Below the pieces are notes generated by a model. It was not told the origin of the DNA. It did not search any database and was given only the letters and a program-made list of their open reading frames with translations. From JBHENC01 sp046262295 (GTDB taxonomy: Bacteria; Acidobacteriota; Blastocatellia; Pyrinomonadales; Pyrinomonadaceae): a DNA stretch of 64,000 nt. The stretch is from NCBI GenBank assembly GCA_046262295.1, contig JBHENC010000001.1, positions 248,001 to 312,000 of the forward strand, written 5' to 3'. Below, piece after piece: positions 16,443 to 25,903 of this stretch (positions are counted from its first letter, which is position 1; each line of letters starts with the position of its first letter). A program made the translations under genes and the position numbers.

Positions 16443-16699
16443 AATCTTTCCCTCCCGGCAAATTATATATCAACTTGAGAACATCTAAACCTTATGATTG
16501 CCCGCCGAATTCGCGCCGCTCGCGCCCCTCTTGATTTATCAAAACCAAAGCGCATCGAAAGGATTATTCCGGCACGAAGGCCGCCGCTCTTAACCTGATT
16601 CTTCACTATCGGCTATAATCAAAAACTTCAACGCGCAGCGTTATTCTTAAAAATAGAGATTGCTTAATTTTTTCGCGTGGTCGAGCCGTTTTTCAAGTT

Positions 16700-17731
16700 A
16701 TGCGTTATGTAGAGAATCCGCCCAACCCTTGGCTGAGCACGAGCGTGGAATGGATTGGCGAGCCGCCCGAAGCGCGCCTTGAAGTGTTCGACGAAACGGC
16801 GACGCGCACGATCATCACGCACAACAACAGCCCGGATGTCGGCTTCGAGTATTCGGTCAATTGCTATCGGGGCTGCACGCACGCTTGCAGCTACTGCTTT
16901 GCCAGACCGACGCACGAATATCTGGGTTTCGGCGCAGGCACGGATTTCGAGCGCAAGATCGTCGCCAAAGTGCGCGCGCCGGAGCTGCTGCGCGAGGCAT
17001 TTATGAAACCGTCGTGGAAGGGCGACGAGTTGGCGTTCTCCTTCACATCCGATCCTTACCTGCCGCTTGAAACGCATTACCAGTTAACGCGCAAATGTCT
17101 CGAAGTGTGCCTTGAGTTTCGCAATCCTGTAAGCATCGTCACTAAATCCGCGCTCGTGCGTCGTGATATTGATTTGCTTCGAGAATTGAGCGGGCAGGCC
17201 GCGTGCGCCGTTTACTTCACGATTCCCTTTCGTGATTACGAAACATCCCGCGCCCTTGAGCCGTTCGCGCCGTCGCCCGACGCGCGCTTTCGTGCGATGG
17301 AAGAATTAGCGAACGCGGGAATCAGGGTCGGCATCGGCGTCGCGCCGCTGATACCCGCGCTTAACGATTCGCACATTCCCGATTTACTCAAGCGCGCGAA
17401 GGAGGCCGGTGCGCGCGACGCATGGTTTACGATGCTGCGTCTGCCGGGAAGCGTCGCCCCCTATTTCGAGCAGCGGCTTCACGAACGCCTTCCGACAAAG
17501 GCCGCGCGCGTGCTTAAACACATCCGCGAGGAACGCAACGGGCGATTGAATTCAAGCGAGTTCGGCGCGCGCATGAAGGGAACCAGCGAACAATGGAAAG
17601 TCGCCGAACAAATTTTTAGGGTTCAGTGCCGACGCCTCGGCTTGAACAGCGAAAATAGCGAAGACTTTTTAACGGCGGCGAAGCCCGCGACTTTTCGCCG
17701 CCCGACACGACAGGCATCGCTGTTCGATTAA
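16700..17731 (+). CDS. radical SAM protein, PA0069/Rv2578c family
   Basis: A 343-residue protein. Cys59, Cys63 and Cys66 form the radical SAM CxxxCxxC cluster in YRGCTHACSYCFARP. The family signature N-terminus MRYVENPPNPW and the downstream FTSDPYLPLE and SIVTKSALVRRD are present. It is related to spore photoproduct lyase-like proteins, but its substrate is unknown. No strong ribosome-binding site is seen, yet the N-terminus agrees with the family start. It is followed by a small gene and a response regulator. Confidence 0.92.
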   Translation: MRYVENPPNPWLSTSVEWIGEPPEARLEVFDETATRTIITHNNSPDVGFEYSVNCYRGCTHACSYCFARPTHEYLGFGAGTDFERKIVAKVRAPELLREAFMKPSWKGDELAFSFTSDPYLPLETHYQLTRKCLEVCLEFRNPVSIVTKSALVRRDIDLLRELSGQAACAVYFTIPFRDYETSRALEPFAPSPDARFRAMEELANAGIRVGIGVAPLIPALNDSHIPDLLKRAKEAGARDAWFTMLRLPGSVAPYFEQRLHERLPTKAARVLKHIREERNGRLNSSEFGARMKGTSEQWKVAEQIFRVQCRRLGLNSENSEDFLTAAKPATFRRPTRQASLFD

Positions 17732-17864
17732 AATTTTACGCTTCGATTAAAGCATCGCCCTTCGGTTGAAGATTGCACGCGCTCTTTGATGCTCGATCAT
17801 GTTATTGTTGGGCGCACCAAATTATCTTAATCAACGATTTTTTTCGGTGGAGGCAGAAACATCC

Positions 17865-18116
17865 ATGAAGCGCGAACTTGAGGCGCTCGACCGCGCCAGC
17901 GAAATCGCCGGTGAGATCGAAATCGGTCTGGCTGAATTAGCGCAAAATCTGAGCGGTGAGCAACAGGCGATGGCGCTGCGTCTGCGCGACGAAGCGGACA
18001 AACTCGCCGACAGTCTGACCGCTGTTTATCTCAAACTTGCCGGAACCGAAGCGGCACAGGCGCAGGCACATACGCCGGAAACCGCCGCGCCCATCGAAGA
18101 AGGCGATGAGAGCTAA
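17865..18116 (+). CDS. small helical hypothetical protein
   Basis: An 83-residue protein, mostly helical and charged in its first 60 residues (EALDRASEIAGEIEIGLAEL), with a Gln/Ala/Glu-rich tail. I do not recognise it. The frame is open from 17799; the ATG at 17865 is preferred because GGAGG lies about 15 bases upstream and the earlier part looks non-coding. It precedes a response regulator by 43 bases and may be a partner of it. Confidence 0.6.
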   Translation: MKRELEALDRASEIAGEIEIGLAELAQNLSGEQQAMALRLRDEADKLADSLTAVYLKLAGTEAAQAQAHTPETAAPIEEGDES

Positions 18117-18159
18117 GCTTCGCCGCTGCCAACTAAATCCGGGAAAGCCGTACAAAACC

Positions 18160-18570
18160 ATGATAAGCAATACTCCCCGAACAATCATGCTGGTGGAAGA
18201 CGCCGACGACATTCGCGCGATGCTGAAGCTGCATCTGGAGAAAGATAATTATCGCGTGCTGGCAATATCAAACGCTTCCGAAGCGGTCGAGGTTGCTTTG
18301 CGAGAACTACCCGATCTGATTTTGATGGACATAGAGATGCCCGAAATGGACGGCATCTCCGCCACACACATCCTGCGCGGCTACGAACAACTGCAAAGCA
18401 TTCCGATCATCGCCTTAACCGCCTTCGACGGCGAAGACTATCGCGCAGACGCGGGCGATGCAGGCTGCGACGGATATCTGACCAAGCCCGTTGACTTCGA
18501 CGAATTGAACAAAACAATCATGCTCCTGATTAGCAATCGGCAGGGTCTAACGCTATCCGGCGGACGTTGA
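18160..18570 (+). CDS. single-domain response regulator (CheY-like)
   Basis: A 136-residue receiver domain with no output domain. The acidic pair is in LVEDADDIR, the phospho-acceptor Asp is in LILMDIEMPEMDG, the conserved Thr in ALTAFDG and the Lys in LTKPVDFDE. It probably relays phosphoryl groups or binds a partner protein. The frame is open from 18037, but the receiver fold starts at the ATG at 18160 (GGGAAAG upstream). No histidine kinase is adjacent. Confidence 0.88.
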   Translation: MISNTPRTIMLVEDADDIRAMLKLHLEKDNYRVLAISNASEAVEVALRELPDLILMDIEMPEMDGISATHILRGYEQLQSIPIIALTAFDGEDYRADAGDAGCDGYLTKPVDFDELNKTIMLLISNRQGLTLSGGR

Positions 18571-18635
18571 TTATCTACGTTTTACAAATCGTCCGTGTCG
18601 CTTTTTTCGACTCGAAATTTACAGGGAGAACTTTT

Positions 18636-21600
18636 GTGAGCAACACGAAAGCGCGCCGCCGTTCGTCCGGGACGCTGTACGCGGCCTTTATCATCACGCT
18701 CGCGCTGCTGGCGGCTTCCGGCTTCCTGACTTCACACGCAGACATCACCACAACACCACAACCGGTTTCGGGGAAAAAACCTCTCACGCCCGCCGGATCG
18801 CTCGTCTTCGATGCCACGACCAGACAACCGGCGGTCGGCGCGCTGCCCGTAGATTTCGTGCGCAGTCCAGACACGGGCGGCGCTGATGGTGCGGGTCGTT
18901 ACCTCGTCGCCGTCAATAGCGGTTTCGGTCTGCACTTTAACGCCGCCTCGAATCGTGCGCAGCAATCCTTAGCCGTCATTGATCTGAACGCGCGTCCCGC
19001 TCCGGCTGTCATTCAAAACATTTATTTCCCGACGCCGCAGAGCGTCAATGTCGGCGTCTGCTTCGCGCCGCAGGCCGAACCGGACGGCAACTACACGCTG
19101 TATGTTTCCGGCGGCTTCGAGAATAAAATCTGGATGTTCAGTTTTCGTCCCGGCGCGAATGCGCCCGTTAGCCCCGCGCCGACGGGAAGTGATGCCGCCG
19201 TCAAAGCTCCGTTCATTGACGTGAGCGGCTTCACGGATGCTGCGCCGACGCCGCGTTACAATGACAATCATGCGCCCGTCTACCCGACCGGCCTTGCCGT
19301 CAGTGCCGACGGCAACACCCTGTTCGTCGCCAATAATCTGGGCGACAGTCTCGGCATCATCAGCGACCTGCGCGGCACACGCTCGCTCACGCGCGTTGAC
19401 TTGCACGGCGCAAACCGCGAGCAGAACATTTATCCATATGGCGTCGCCGCGTTGCCCGCGCGCAATGATAGGGGCAACCCAAAGAACGCCGCGCCGCAGA
19501 CGAGGAAAGTTTATGTCTCCTGCTGGAACACGGCCTCAATCGCCGTCGTTGATTTACGCACGCCCGAACGTACCTTCAAGAACATCGCTGTCGGGCAGCA
19601 TCCGACCGTGATGCTCGCCGATAAATCAGGCACGCGCCTTTACGTCGTTAACACGAACGATGATACCGTCTCCGTAATTGACACTTCGAGCGACCACGAG
19701 ATTGAGCGCATCAGCGTGCGGCTCTCGGAAGAATCGTCTTCCGGCAGCAGCCCGGAAAGCCTCGCCTTGAGCGCAGACGAAGCTACGCTCTACGTTGCCA
19801 ACGCGCACAGCAACACCGTCGCCGTCGTCGCTCTCAACAAAGAAAGGGCGAAAAGCGTTGAAAGGGACGCGGGCGAAAAGCGAAACGATGCGTTGAAGCC
19901 GCCCGCCAGCCGCGTGCGCGGGTTTATTCCGACGGGACAGTATCCTTCGGCCATCGCTGTTGTCGGCCGTGAGCTGTTCATAGGCAACGGCAAGGGCACG
20001 GGTTTCGAGAACTCTTCGGTCATCGTCAACGATTCCGGTCGCGCGCCGAATGTGCCGAACGATAGATTTCCGGTCGGGCGCGGGCGCGGCAGCGGACAGG
20101 GCGGCGAATACAGCGCGGCGCTCATCGCAGGCAACATCAGCCGCGTCGCCGCGCCGGACGAACGAACGCTTGCACGCTACACGGAGCAGGCGATGCGCAA
20201 CAACAATCTGCTCGGCGTCGCGCGCGCAAAACTTTTCTCCGGCAAGTCTCCGATCAAGCACGTCATCTACGTTATCAGAGAGAATCGCACTTACGATCAA
20301 GTCTTCGGCGATGTCGAGCGGGCGGGCGACAACCGGCGGGCGGACGGCGATCCGGCGCTCGCTATTTTCGGTGCGGGCGACGCCGCTCGCTCGCCCGGCG
20401 GTGCGGCGCAGAACATCACGCCGAACGCGCGCGCCCTCGCCTTGCGCTTCGGACTGATGGATCGGTTCTTCGTTAATTCGGAAGCCAGCCCCGACGGGCA
20501 CAACTGGTCAACGGCGGCCTTCTCGACAGACTATGTTGATAAAGCTTTCCGTTGGGATTACGGCGGACGCGGGCGCGGCTATGATTACGAAGGCTTCAAT
20601 CGGCTGCCCGATTACAATCCGGGCAAAGACACGCCGCCCCTTTTTCGCGCGCCCGTCAACGCGGACGATATAGCGGCGTTCATGCGTCGCTTCATTCCGT
20701 ACCTGCATGACGCGAAGGATGTGGCCGAACCCTCCACGCTTTATCTCTGGGATGCCGCCGCGCGCGCTTCGCTGTCTTACCGCAACTACGGCGAATTCAT
20801 CGGCACAATCTCCGCCGCAGATGTCGCGGCGATCAACGCGAACCGCGCTAAATCTTACCCGGACATATCGCCGACGATTTCCGCCGTCCCGACTAAAAAA
20901 TCTCTTGAGGGACATCACAGCACATCGTTTCGCACCTTCGACATGAACACGCCGGACGCTTTAACGGTCGCATCGTATCGCGCGGCGAAGGAGAATCGCG
21001 GGAGTGGTGGGCGCGGAGTTGATCCGCTGATTAATGAGGCAAACAGCGATGAGAAATTTCGCGGCGCGTCGCGTTTGGGCGCGTGGCTCGAAGAGTTTCG
21101 CGGCTTCGTTGCGGATTTAGAAGCCGGACGCGGCGATCGTTTGCCGAATCTTTCGATGCTGCGTCTCTGCAACGATCACACGGCGGGACTCGCTGCCGGA
21201 AAGCCTACGCCGCAGTTCTTCGTCGCCGAAAACGATTATGCGATTGGCCGCCTCGTCGAAGCCGTCTCACACAGCCCGTACTGGAAAGACACGGCCATTG
21301 TCCTTGTCGAAGACGACGCGCAGGACGGAGCCGACCACGTTGATTGCCATCGCTCTGTGGCGCTCGTCATCAGCGCCTACAATCGTCCCGGCGCGCTCGT
21401 GCATGAGTATCACACGACCGTTAGCTTGATTCGCACGATGGAGATGCTGTTGGGAATCGCGCCGATGAACGAGCTGGATCGAACCGCGACGCCGATTGAT
21501 ATGTTCCGCGCGCAGGCGGACTTGCGTCCTTACACGGCGGAGCTGCCAAGCGTTGCGCTCGACAATCTCATGGCTGCGCCCGCGCGCGACCGCGAGACGG

Positions 21601-21827
21601 CGCGCTGGATGCAGCGCACACGCGAGCAGGACTTCGCGCACCCGGACATGGCCGACGCACGAACCTTGAACGAAATCATCTGGTTCTCCGTTCGCGGCGC
21701 ACGCAGCGCAATGCCGCGCATCGCCCGCTTTCCTGCCTACGAAGCGATGCCGAAGGTTGTTGAGGAGGAAAGTGGCGAAGACGAAGAAGAAACCTTCGCC
21801 GCATCGAATTACGCGAAGCATCGTTAA
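18636..21827 (+). CDS. secreted bifunctional YncE-like beta-propeller / phosphoesterase
   Basis: A 1063-residue exported protein. A membrane-spanning signal (near residues 15-35) is followed by YncE-type beta-propeller repeats of the form GLAVSADGNTLFVANN and SLALSADEATLYVANAH, to about residue 520. A phosphoesterase domain of the alkaline phosphatase superfamily follows: IKHVIYVIRENRTYDQVFGD, then MDRFFVNSEASPDGHNWSTA and IVLVEDDAQDGADHVDCHRS. GTG at 18636 is taken as start because AGGGAG lies just before it; a TTG start at 18567 is less likely. The substrate is unknown; phosphate-ester scavenging is plausible. Confidence 0.88.
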   Translation: MSNTKARRRSSGTLYAAFIITLALLAASGFLTSHADITTTPQPVSGKKPLTPAGSLVFDATTRQPAVGALPVDFVRSPDTGGADGAGRYLVAVNSGFGLHFNAASNRAQQSLAVIDLNARPAPAVIQNIYFPTPQSVNVGVCFAPQAEPDGNYTLYVSGGFENKIWMFSFRPGANAPVSPAPTGSDAAVKAPFIDVSGFTDAAPTPRYNDNHAPVYPTGLAVSADGNTLFVANNLGDSLGIISDLRGTRSLTRVDLHGANREQNIYPYGVAALPARNDRGNPKNAAPQTRKVYVSCWNTASIAVVDLRTPERTFKNIAVGQHPTVMLADKSGTRLYVVNTNDDTVSVIDTSSDHEIERISVRLSEESSSGSSPESLALSADEATLYVANAHSNTVAVVALNKERAKSVERDAGEKRNDALKPPASRVRGFIPTGQYPSAIAVVGRELFIGNGKGTGFENSSVIVNDSGRAPNVPNDRFPVGRGRGSGQGGEYSAALIAGNISRVAAPDERTLARYTEQAMRNNNLLGVARAKLFSGKSPIKHVIYVIRENRTYDQVFGDVERAGDNRRADGDPALAIFGAGDAARSPGGAAQNITPNARALALRFGLMDRFFVNSEASPDGHNWSTAAFSTDYVDKAFRWDYGGRGRGYDYEGFNRLPDYNPGKDTPPLFRAPVNADDIAAFMRRFIPYLHDAKDVAEPSTLYLWDAAARASLSYRNYGEFIGTISAADVAAINANRAKSYPDISPTISAVPTKKSLEGHHSTSFRTFDMNTPDALTVASYRAAKENRGSGGRGVDPLINEANSDEKFRGASRLGAWLEEFRGFVADLEAGRGDRLPNLSMLRLCNDHTAGLAAGKPTPQFFVAENDYAIGRLVEAVSHSPYWKDTAIVLVEDDAQDGADHVDCHRSVALVISAYNRPGALVHEYHTTVSLIRTMEMLLGIAPMNELDRTATPIDMFRAQADLRPYTAELPSVALDNLMAAPARDRETARWMQRTREQDFAHPDMADARTLNEIIWFSVRGARSAMPRIARFPAYEAMPKVVEEESGEDEEETFAASNYAKHR

Positions 21828-21861
21828 CGCGAAAGCATTTCACATCGGCGACCGTATAGTT

Positions 21862-21899
21862 GAACAGCCCGCTTGAATGAAAATTCGAGCGGGCTGTTC
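21862..21899. terminator. 17-bp hairpin between convergent genes
   Basis: GAACAGCCCGCTTGAAT pairs throughout with ATTCGAGCGGGCTGTTC (one T-G wobble) around a GAAA loop. It lies between the convergent phosphoesterase and msrB genes. No U-tract follows on either strand, so it may act as a transcript-end stabiliser or an atypical terminator. Confidence 0.55.
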
Positions 21900-21933
21900 C
21901 GAATGCACGTGGGTCGATTGTGTCGTTAACGAA

Positions 21934-22467
21934 TCAAGCGTTGCTCTTCTTCACAAATTTAAGCGCGACGCCGTTCATGCAGTAGCGCAGGCCGGTGGGT
22001 TTCGGGCCGTCGTCGAAAACGTGGCCGAGATGCGCGTCGCATCTGGCGCATAAAACTTCGGTGCGCGTGACACCCAGACTGTTGTCAACTTTCTGGCGCA
22101 CGTTCTGTTTGGCGATGGGCTTCCAGAAACTAGGCCAGCCCGTATGCGAATCGAATTTGGCGTCGGAGCTAAAGACTGGCAGCGCGCACGACACGCATTC
22201 AAAGATGCCCTCTTCGTGCATTTCGACGAGCGGGCTGGAATAAGGTTCTTCCGTGCCCGCCTGCCGCGTTACTTTGTACTGCTCCGGCGTCAGAATGCGT
22301 TTCCATTCGGCGTCGGACTTGACGACTTTTTTGAACGGAGCCGCGCCCGCCCTTCTGTGTACCGCGCGTTTGTCGGCTGAAAGCGAGGAGGCGAATGTTG
22401 CTTTCGACAGCACGGCGGCGGCAGCCATCGTGATGCCGGATTGCAAAAAGAAGCGTCTGTTGGTCAT
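21934..22467 (-). CDS. msrB: peptide-methionine (R)-S-oxide reductase MsrB, Tat-exported
   Basis: A 177-residue enzyme that reduces methionine-R-sulfoxide in proteins. The N-terminus NRRFFLQ with a hydrophobic stretch looks like a twin-arginine signal, so it probably acts in the periplasm. The zinc-binding CVSC and CARC pairs are present, and the catalytic residue is Cys163 in LRYCMNG, not selenocysteine. HTGWPSFWKPI is a family hallmark. CCCGGAGAAA upstream supplies a ribosome-binding site. Confidence 0.95.
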   Translation of the reverse strand: MTNRRFFLQSGITMAAAAVLSKATFASSLSADKRAVHRRAGAAPFKKVVKSDAEWKRILTPEQYKVTRQAGTEEPYSSPLVEMHEEGIFECVSCALPVFSSDAKFDSHTGWPSFWKPIAKQNVRQKVDNSLGVTRTEVLCARCDAHLGHVFDDGPKPTGLRYCMNGVALKFVKKSNA

Positions 22468-22521
22468 AAGGGTTTCTCCGGGTTAAAAGGTATATTTAGG
22501 ATGCGCGAGGAGGGCATTTAC

Positions 22522-22563
22522 GTTGCACTATCGGATTAAAGTGCATTGCACTATCGGATTTAA
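22522..22563. repeat. short tandem direct repeat
   Basis: TTGCACTATCGGATT occurs twice, 26 bases apart (TTGCACTATCGGATTAAAG then TTGCACTATCGGATTTAAG), in the gap between the divergent msrB and symporter genes. It could be a regulator binding site or a slippage product. Confidence 0.5.
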
Positions 22564-22738
22564 GCGCGCTGCACCGTGACACACAAAGATGTGTGCATTC
22601 GCCTGCGGATTATGCCACAATTGTCGCCGCATCACATCTCTCATCGCTTTGACTTTACAGCACGTTTTAATTACGCAGTGCGGGCACGTCGCGGTTTGTA
22701 TCACAAAGAGAGACCGCGTCAAAGATTGAAAGGCCGTT

Positions 22739-24256
22739 ATGGGATTTTCAACAATTGACTATGTGGTGCTGGCCGTTTACCTGATCGGCATCACAATCTT
22801 CGGCACGCTCTTTAGAAGTTCGCAGCGCACCGTCAAAGACTATTTTCTCGGCGCGAAGAACACTTCGTGGATCGTCATCAGTCTTTCGATTGTCGCAACG
22901 GAAACAAGCACGCTGACACTAATCGGCGTGCCCGCGCTCGCTTATTCGACTTACGCGCGCCCGGAACAGGGCGGCAACTTCACTTACCTGCAAGTCGTGC
23001 TCGGCTATCTGCTTGCGCGCATCATCATCAGCCTGCTGTTCATCCCCGCTTACTTTCAGGGCGAACTGCTCACCGCTTATGAATTGCTCAATCGCAGGTT
23101 CGGCGCGAAGACGAAAAACTTCGCCGCCTCATTATTTCTGGTGATGCGTGCGCTGGCGGAAGGCGTGCGCGTATTCGCCGCGTCGCTCGTTTTGAGCGCG
23201 GTGCTCGGCGCGAGTCTTCCGGCGTTGCCGCACCTGTGGCTCTGGTCAATCATCATCGTCGGATTGCTGACGCTCATCTACACGTTCGAGGGCGGCATCA
23301 GCGCCGTGATCTGGACGGACTTGATTCAACTCATCATTTACATCGGCGGCTCGCTTCTTGCGGCTTACCAACTGGTTCACTTAGTGCCCGGCGGCTGGAC
23401 GCAGATTGGCGTTGACGGTCGCGCCGCGAATAAATTTCAACTCTTCTCTTTTGCGCGCGATTTCAGCGTGCCATTTACTTTCTGGGCAGGGCTGTTGGGC
23501 GGAACATTTCTGACGATGGCCTCGCACGGCACGGATCAACTGCTGGTGCAGCGTCTCTTAACATGCCGCAACAAACGCGACAGCCAGAAGGCGCTCGTTT
23601 TAAGCGGCGTCGTCGTGCTTTTTCAGTTCGCGCTGTTTCTCATTATCGGCGTGATGCTCTTCTCTTACTATAAGGCGTTTCCCTTAACCGCCCCGCTTGC
23701 GAGCAACGATCAAATCTTTCCGACCTTCATCGTGCAAAGGCTCCCGCACGGCGTCGCCGGACTCGTCATCGCCGCCATCTTCGCCGCCGCGATGTCCAAC
23801 TTAAGCGGCTCGCTCAATTCCCTCGCTTCGACAACCGTGCTCGATTTCTACAAACCACTCGCGGGCAAACACGCCAGCGACGAACACCTGCTTAAGTTGT
23901 CGCGCTGGTTCACCGCCGCGTGGGGCATCGTGCTGATCGTCATCGCCGTCATAGCGAGCGGCGTCAAATCCGTTTTCACAGCCGGACTCACCATCGCATC
24001 GCTCGTCTACGGCCCGATGCTCGGCGCGTTCCTGCTCGGCGTTCTAACCAAACGCGCGACACAGCGCGGCGTCATGGCGGGCATGAGCGCCTCGCTCATC
24101 TTCATGCTGCTCATCTGGTACAGCACCTCAATCGCCTGGACGTGGTACGTGCTGATGGGAACAATCGTCTGCTTTACCGTCGGCTACCTCGTCAGTCTCA
24201 TGGAACAGCAAAGATTGATCGCCGACGAACCGCTCACGGACGAAGCTAAAGGTTAA
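22739..24256 (+). CDS. sodium:solute symporter family (SSS) transporter
   Basis: A 505-residue membrane protein with about 13 hydrophobic helices, homologous to the SSS family. Visible elements are IDYVVLAVYLIGITIFGTLF, DYFLGAKNTSWIVISLSIVATETSTLT, FEGGISAVIWTDLIQLIIYIGG and AAAMSNLSGSLNSLAS, the last containing the sodium-site Ser residues. The substrate may be a sugar, sialic acid or another organic acid and cannot be fixed from sequence. An AAAGG site lies just upstream of the ATG. Confidence 0.92.
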   Translation: MGFSTIDYVVLAVYLIGITIFGTLFRSSQRTVKDYFLGAKNTSWIVISLSIVATETSTLTLIGVPALAYSTYARPEQGGNFTYLQVVLGYLLARIIISLLFIPAYFQGELLTAYELLNRRFGAKTKNFAASLFLVMRALAEGVRVFAASLVLSAVLGASLPALPHLWLWSIIIVGLLTLIYTFEGGISAVIWTDLIQLIIYIGGSLLAAYQLVHLVPGGWTQIGVDGRAANKFQLFSFARDFSVPFTFWAGLLGGTFLTMASHGTDQLLVQRLLTCRNKRDSQKALVLSGVVVLFQFALFLIIGVMLFSYYKAFPLTAPLASNDQIFPTFIVQRLPHGVAGLVIAAIFAAAMSNLSGSLNSLASTTVLDFYKPLAGKHASDEHLLKLSRWFTAAWGIVLIVIAVIASGVKSVFTAGLTIASLVYGPMLGAFLLGVLTKRATQRGVMAGMSASLIFMLLIWYSTSIAWTWYVLMGTIVCFTVGYLVSLMEQQRLIADEPLTDEAKG

Positions 24257-24546
24257 GAGACAGGCAAACAACTTCACGCCGACTTAATTGACTTAAAGCA
24301 CGGACGATTTATACTTCTTTGCATCTACAGAAGTCCTTTCGCAAGGCCGCCGGACTTCTCACACATACTGACGTGGCCTCAATGCTGTATGTTTTGGTTG
24401 GCCGACGGTAAATAGATCGCCTTAACTGTTCTGACAAAGGGAATGGTTCTATCTATGGTTGAGCCTGTCTTTTCGGAGCATCGTCTTCGCGCACTTTCAA
24501 CGCGGTCGAACTTCACTGTGAATCACAATGTGCAAGGAGTTACAGA

Positions 24547-24927
24547 ATGGACGATAGGGTACAGGCGGTTATTGCTTATATGCGAAGCAACTTGCACCGC
24601 GAACTCTCACTCAGCCAAGTAGCGCGAAAGGTAAATCTCTCGCCTTCGCGCTTGAGCAAGCTGTTCCATGTCGAGATGGACACCTCGCCCATGCACTACC
24701 TTCATCATGTCAGGATGGAAGAAGCGCGCCTGCTCGTCGAAACAACCTTTCTCAGCCCAAAACAGATTATGGTGCGAGTAGGAATCAACGACGAGAGCCA
24801 TTTTGTGCGGGACTTTAAGCGAGATTACGGTCTGCCGCCCGTTCAGTACAGACTGCGGTTTCGCAACAACAGCATCGGTGAAGAAGAACACTATCTCAGC
24901 CATGCAGTAATTTTCGCCAATGGATAG
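24547..24927 (+). CDS. minimal AraC-family regulator (DNA-binding domain only)
   Basis: A 126-residue protein consisting almost only of the two helix-turn-helix units of AraC/XylS regulators. The first is LSLSQVARKVNLSPSRLSKLF, the second follows KQIMVRVGINDESHFVRDFK with the usual FKRDYGLPPVQYR ending. The ligand-binding domain common in the family is absent, so the signal comes from elsewhere or it acts constitutively. AGGAG precedes the ATG. A tandem duplication of about 20 bases covers the stop codon. Confidence 0.88.
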   Translation: MDDRVQAVIAYMRSNLHRELSLSQVARKVNLSPSRLSKLFHVEMDTSPMHYLHHVRMEEARLLVETTFLSPKQIMVRVGINDESHFVRDFKRDYGLPPVQYRLRFRNNSIGEEEHYLSHAVIFANG

Positions 24928-24944
24928 TAATTTTCGCCAATAGA
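24905..24944 (+). repeat. 20-bp tandem duplication over a stop codon
   Basis: AGTAATTTTCGCCAATGGAT is followed at once by AGTAATTTTCGCCAATAGAT. The first copy encodes the last codons of the AraC-type protein and the TAG stop arises at the junction. A recent slippage event may have shortened or altered the C-terminus. Confidence 0.65.
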
Positions 24945-25018
24945 TTGTTCTTGATTTGCAAGGTATCCAGCAATATTCTTCACGCTGCCCGATGAACTTT
25001 GATACGGGAAAAAGAATA

Positions 25019-25052
25019 AGCCTCGTCGCTACCGCTAAGTAACGACGAGGCT
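25019..25052. terminator. hairpin downstream of the AraC-type gene
   Basis: AGCCTCGTCG pairs perfectly with CGACGAGGCT, with further T-A pairs in the loop side. There is no U-tract on the plus strand; on the minus strand TTATTCTTTTT follows. The rest of the 350-base gap 24928-25279 shows no other feature. Confidence 0.5.
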
Positions 25053-25279
25053 CACAAACAATACATTCTCCGTCGCCTTTAGAGCGTTATGAGATGCACC
25101 GTCTAGTCAACCTGCATCTTAGCGCAAAAGGTAACGGTGTCTCAACTGAAACTTGAGGAACCGGTGCCCATGACGCGCGTCGTTCGTTCCCGTTTACAAT
25201 TTAATTCTCTACCTCTATTGAATTCACCTGCGCTCCGGCGTAGTTGGAGAGTGCTTTTTACATTCTTTCGGAGATCACA

Positions 25280-25858
25280 ATGAATAGAAAGCGAATATTA
25301 ATAGTTCTGGGCGTTTTCGCATTAGCGATTGGCTCGCTGGCTTTAGGGCGGCAAAGCCAATCTGCTCAATCTTCATCGCCGCAGAAGCCTTCGGAAATCC
25401 CCGATCACGTTGCCTATAAACATCTCTTTCATCATGTAGTCGCTTTCAAAAAGCAGGCGGAAGAAGCCGAGAAGCAGGGCAAAGATGGCTCGGCGTTTCG
25501 CGCCTTTTTCAAGCGCAAAGCGGAATTGAGCGATGAGCAGTCCCGCGCCCTCAATGAAGTTGCGATTGAATGCGACCGGGAAGTGAAGCAGCAAGACGCG
25601 CGGGCACAGATAATTATTGATGAATACGCAACGCAGTATCCGAACGGCAAAGTCCCGCATGGCGAAACGCCGAAGCCGCCGCCAGTAGAATTAGAGGTGA
25701 TGACACAGGAACGCAATGCGATTATCTTGCGTGCACGCGACCGCTTGCACGCAGCCTTTGGCGATGAGGAATTTAAGCGATTCGGCGAGTTCATCAAACG
25801 ACGCATCGCGCCGAATGTAAAGCGGATGCCGCCCGTATCGCAGGCAAATGCGCAGTAG
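25280..25858 (+). CDS. secreted helical protein of unknown function
   Basis: A 192-residue protein with a signal peptide (MNRKRILIVLGVFALAIGSL) and a mature part that is mainly charged helix, including FFKRKAELSDEQSRALNEVA and ARDRLHAAFGDEEFKRFGEF. I do not recognise a domain. The frame opens at 25244, but the ATG at 25280 has GGAG upstream and begins the signal peptide. Two further exported-protein genes follow on the same strand with gaps of 45 and 11 bases, so the three look like one operon. Confidence 0.75.
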   Translation: MNRKRILIVLGVFALAIGSLALGRQSQSAQSSSPQKPSEIPDHVAYKHLFHHVVAFKKQAEEAEKQGKDGSAFRAFFKRKAELSDEQSRALNEVAIECDREVKQQDARAQIIIDEYATQYPNGKVPHGETPKPPPVELEVMTQERNAIILRARDRLHAAFGDEEFKRFGEFIKRRIAPNVKRMPPVSQANAQ

Positions 25859-25903
25859 CCCCTAAACAAAGGATGTGTGTCTCTGATTGAAAGGATATTG
25901 ACG

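Noticed and set aside
19626..20501. 291-codon minus-strand frame
   Set aside because: Antisense to the bifunctional phosphoesterase, whose domains are clear on the plus strand.
21934..22467. MsrB as a second selenoprotein
   Set aside because: The catalytic codon encodes Cys163 and no in-frame TGA is present.
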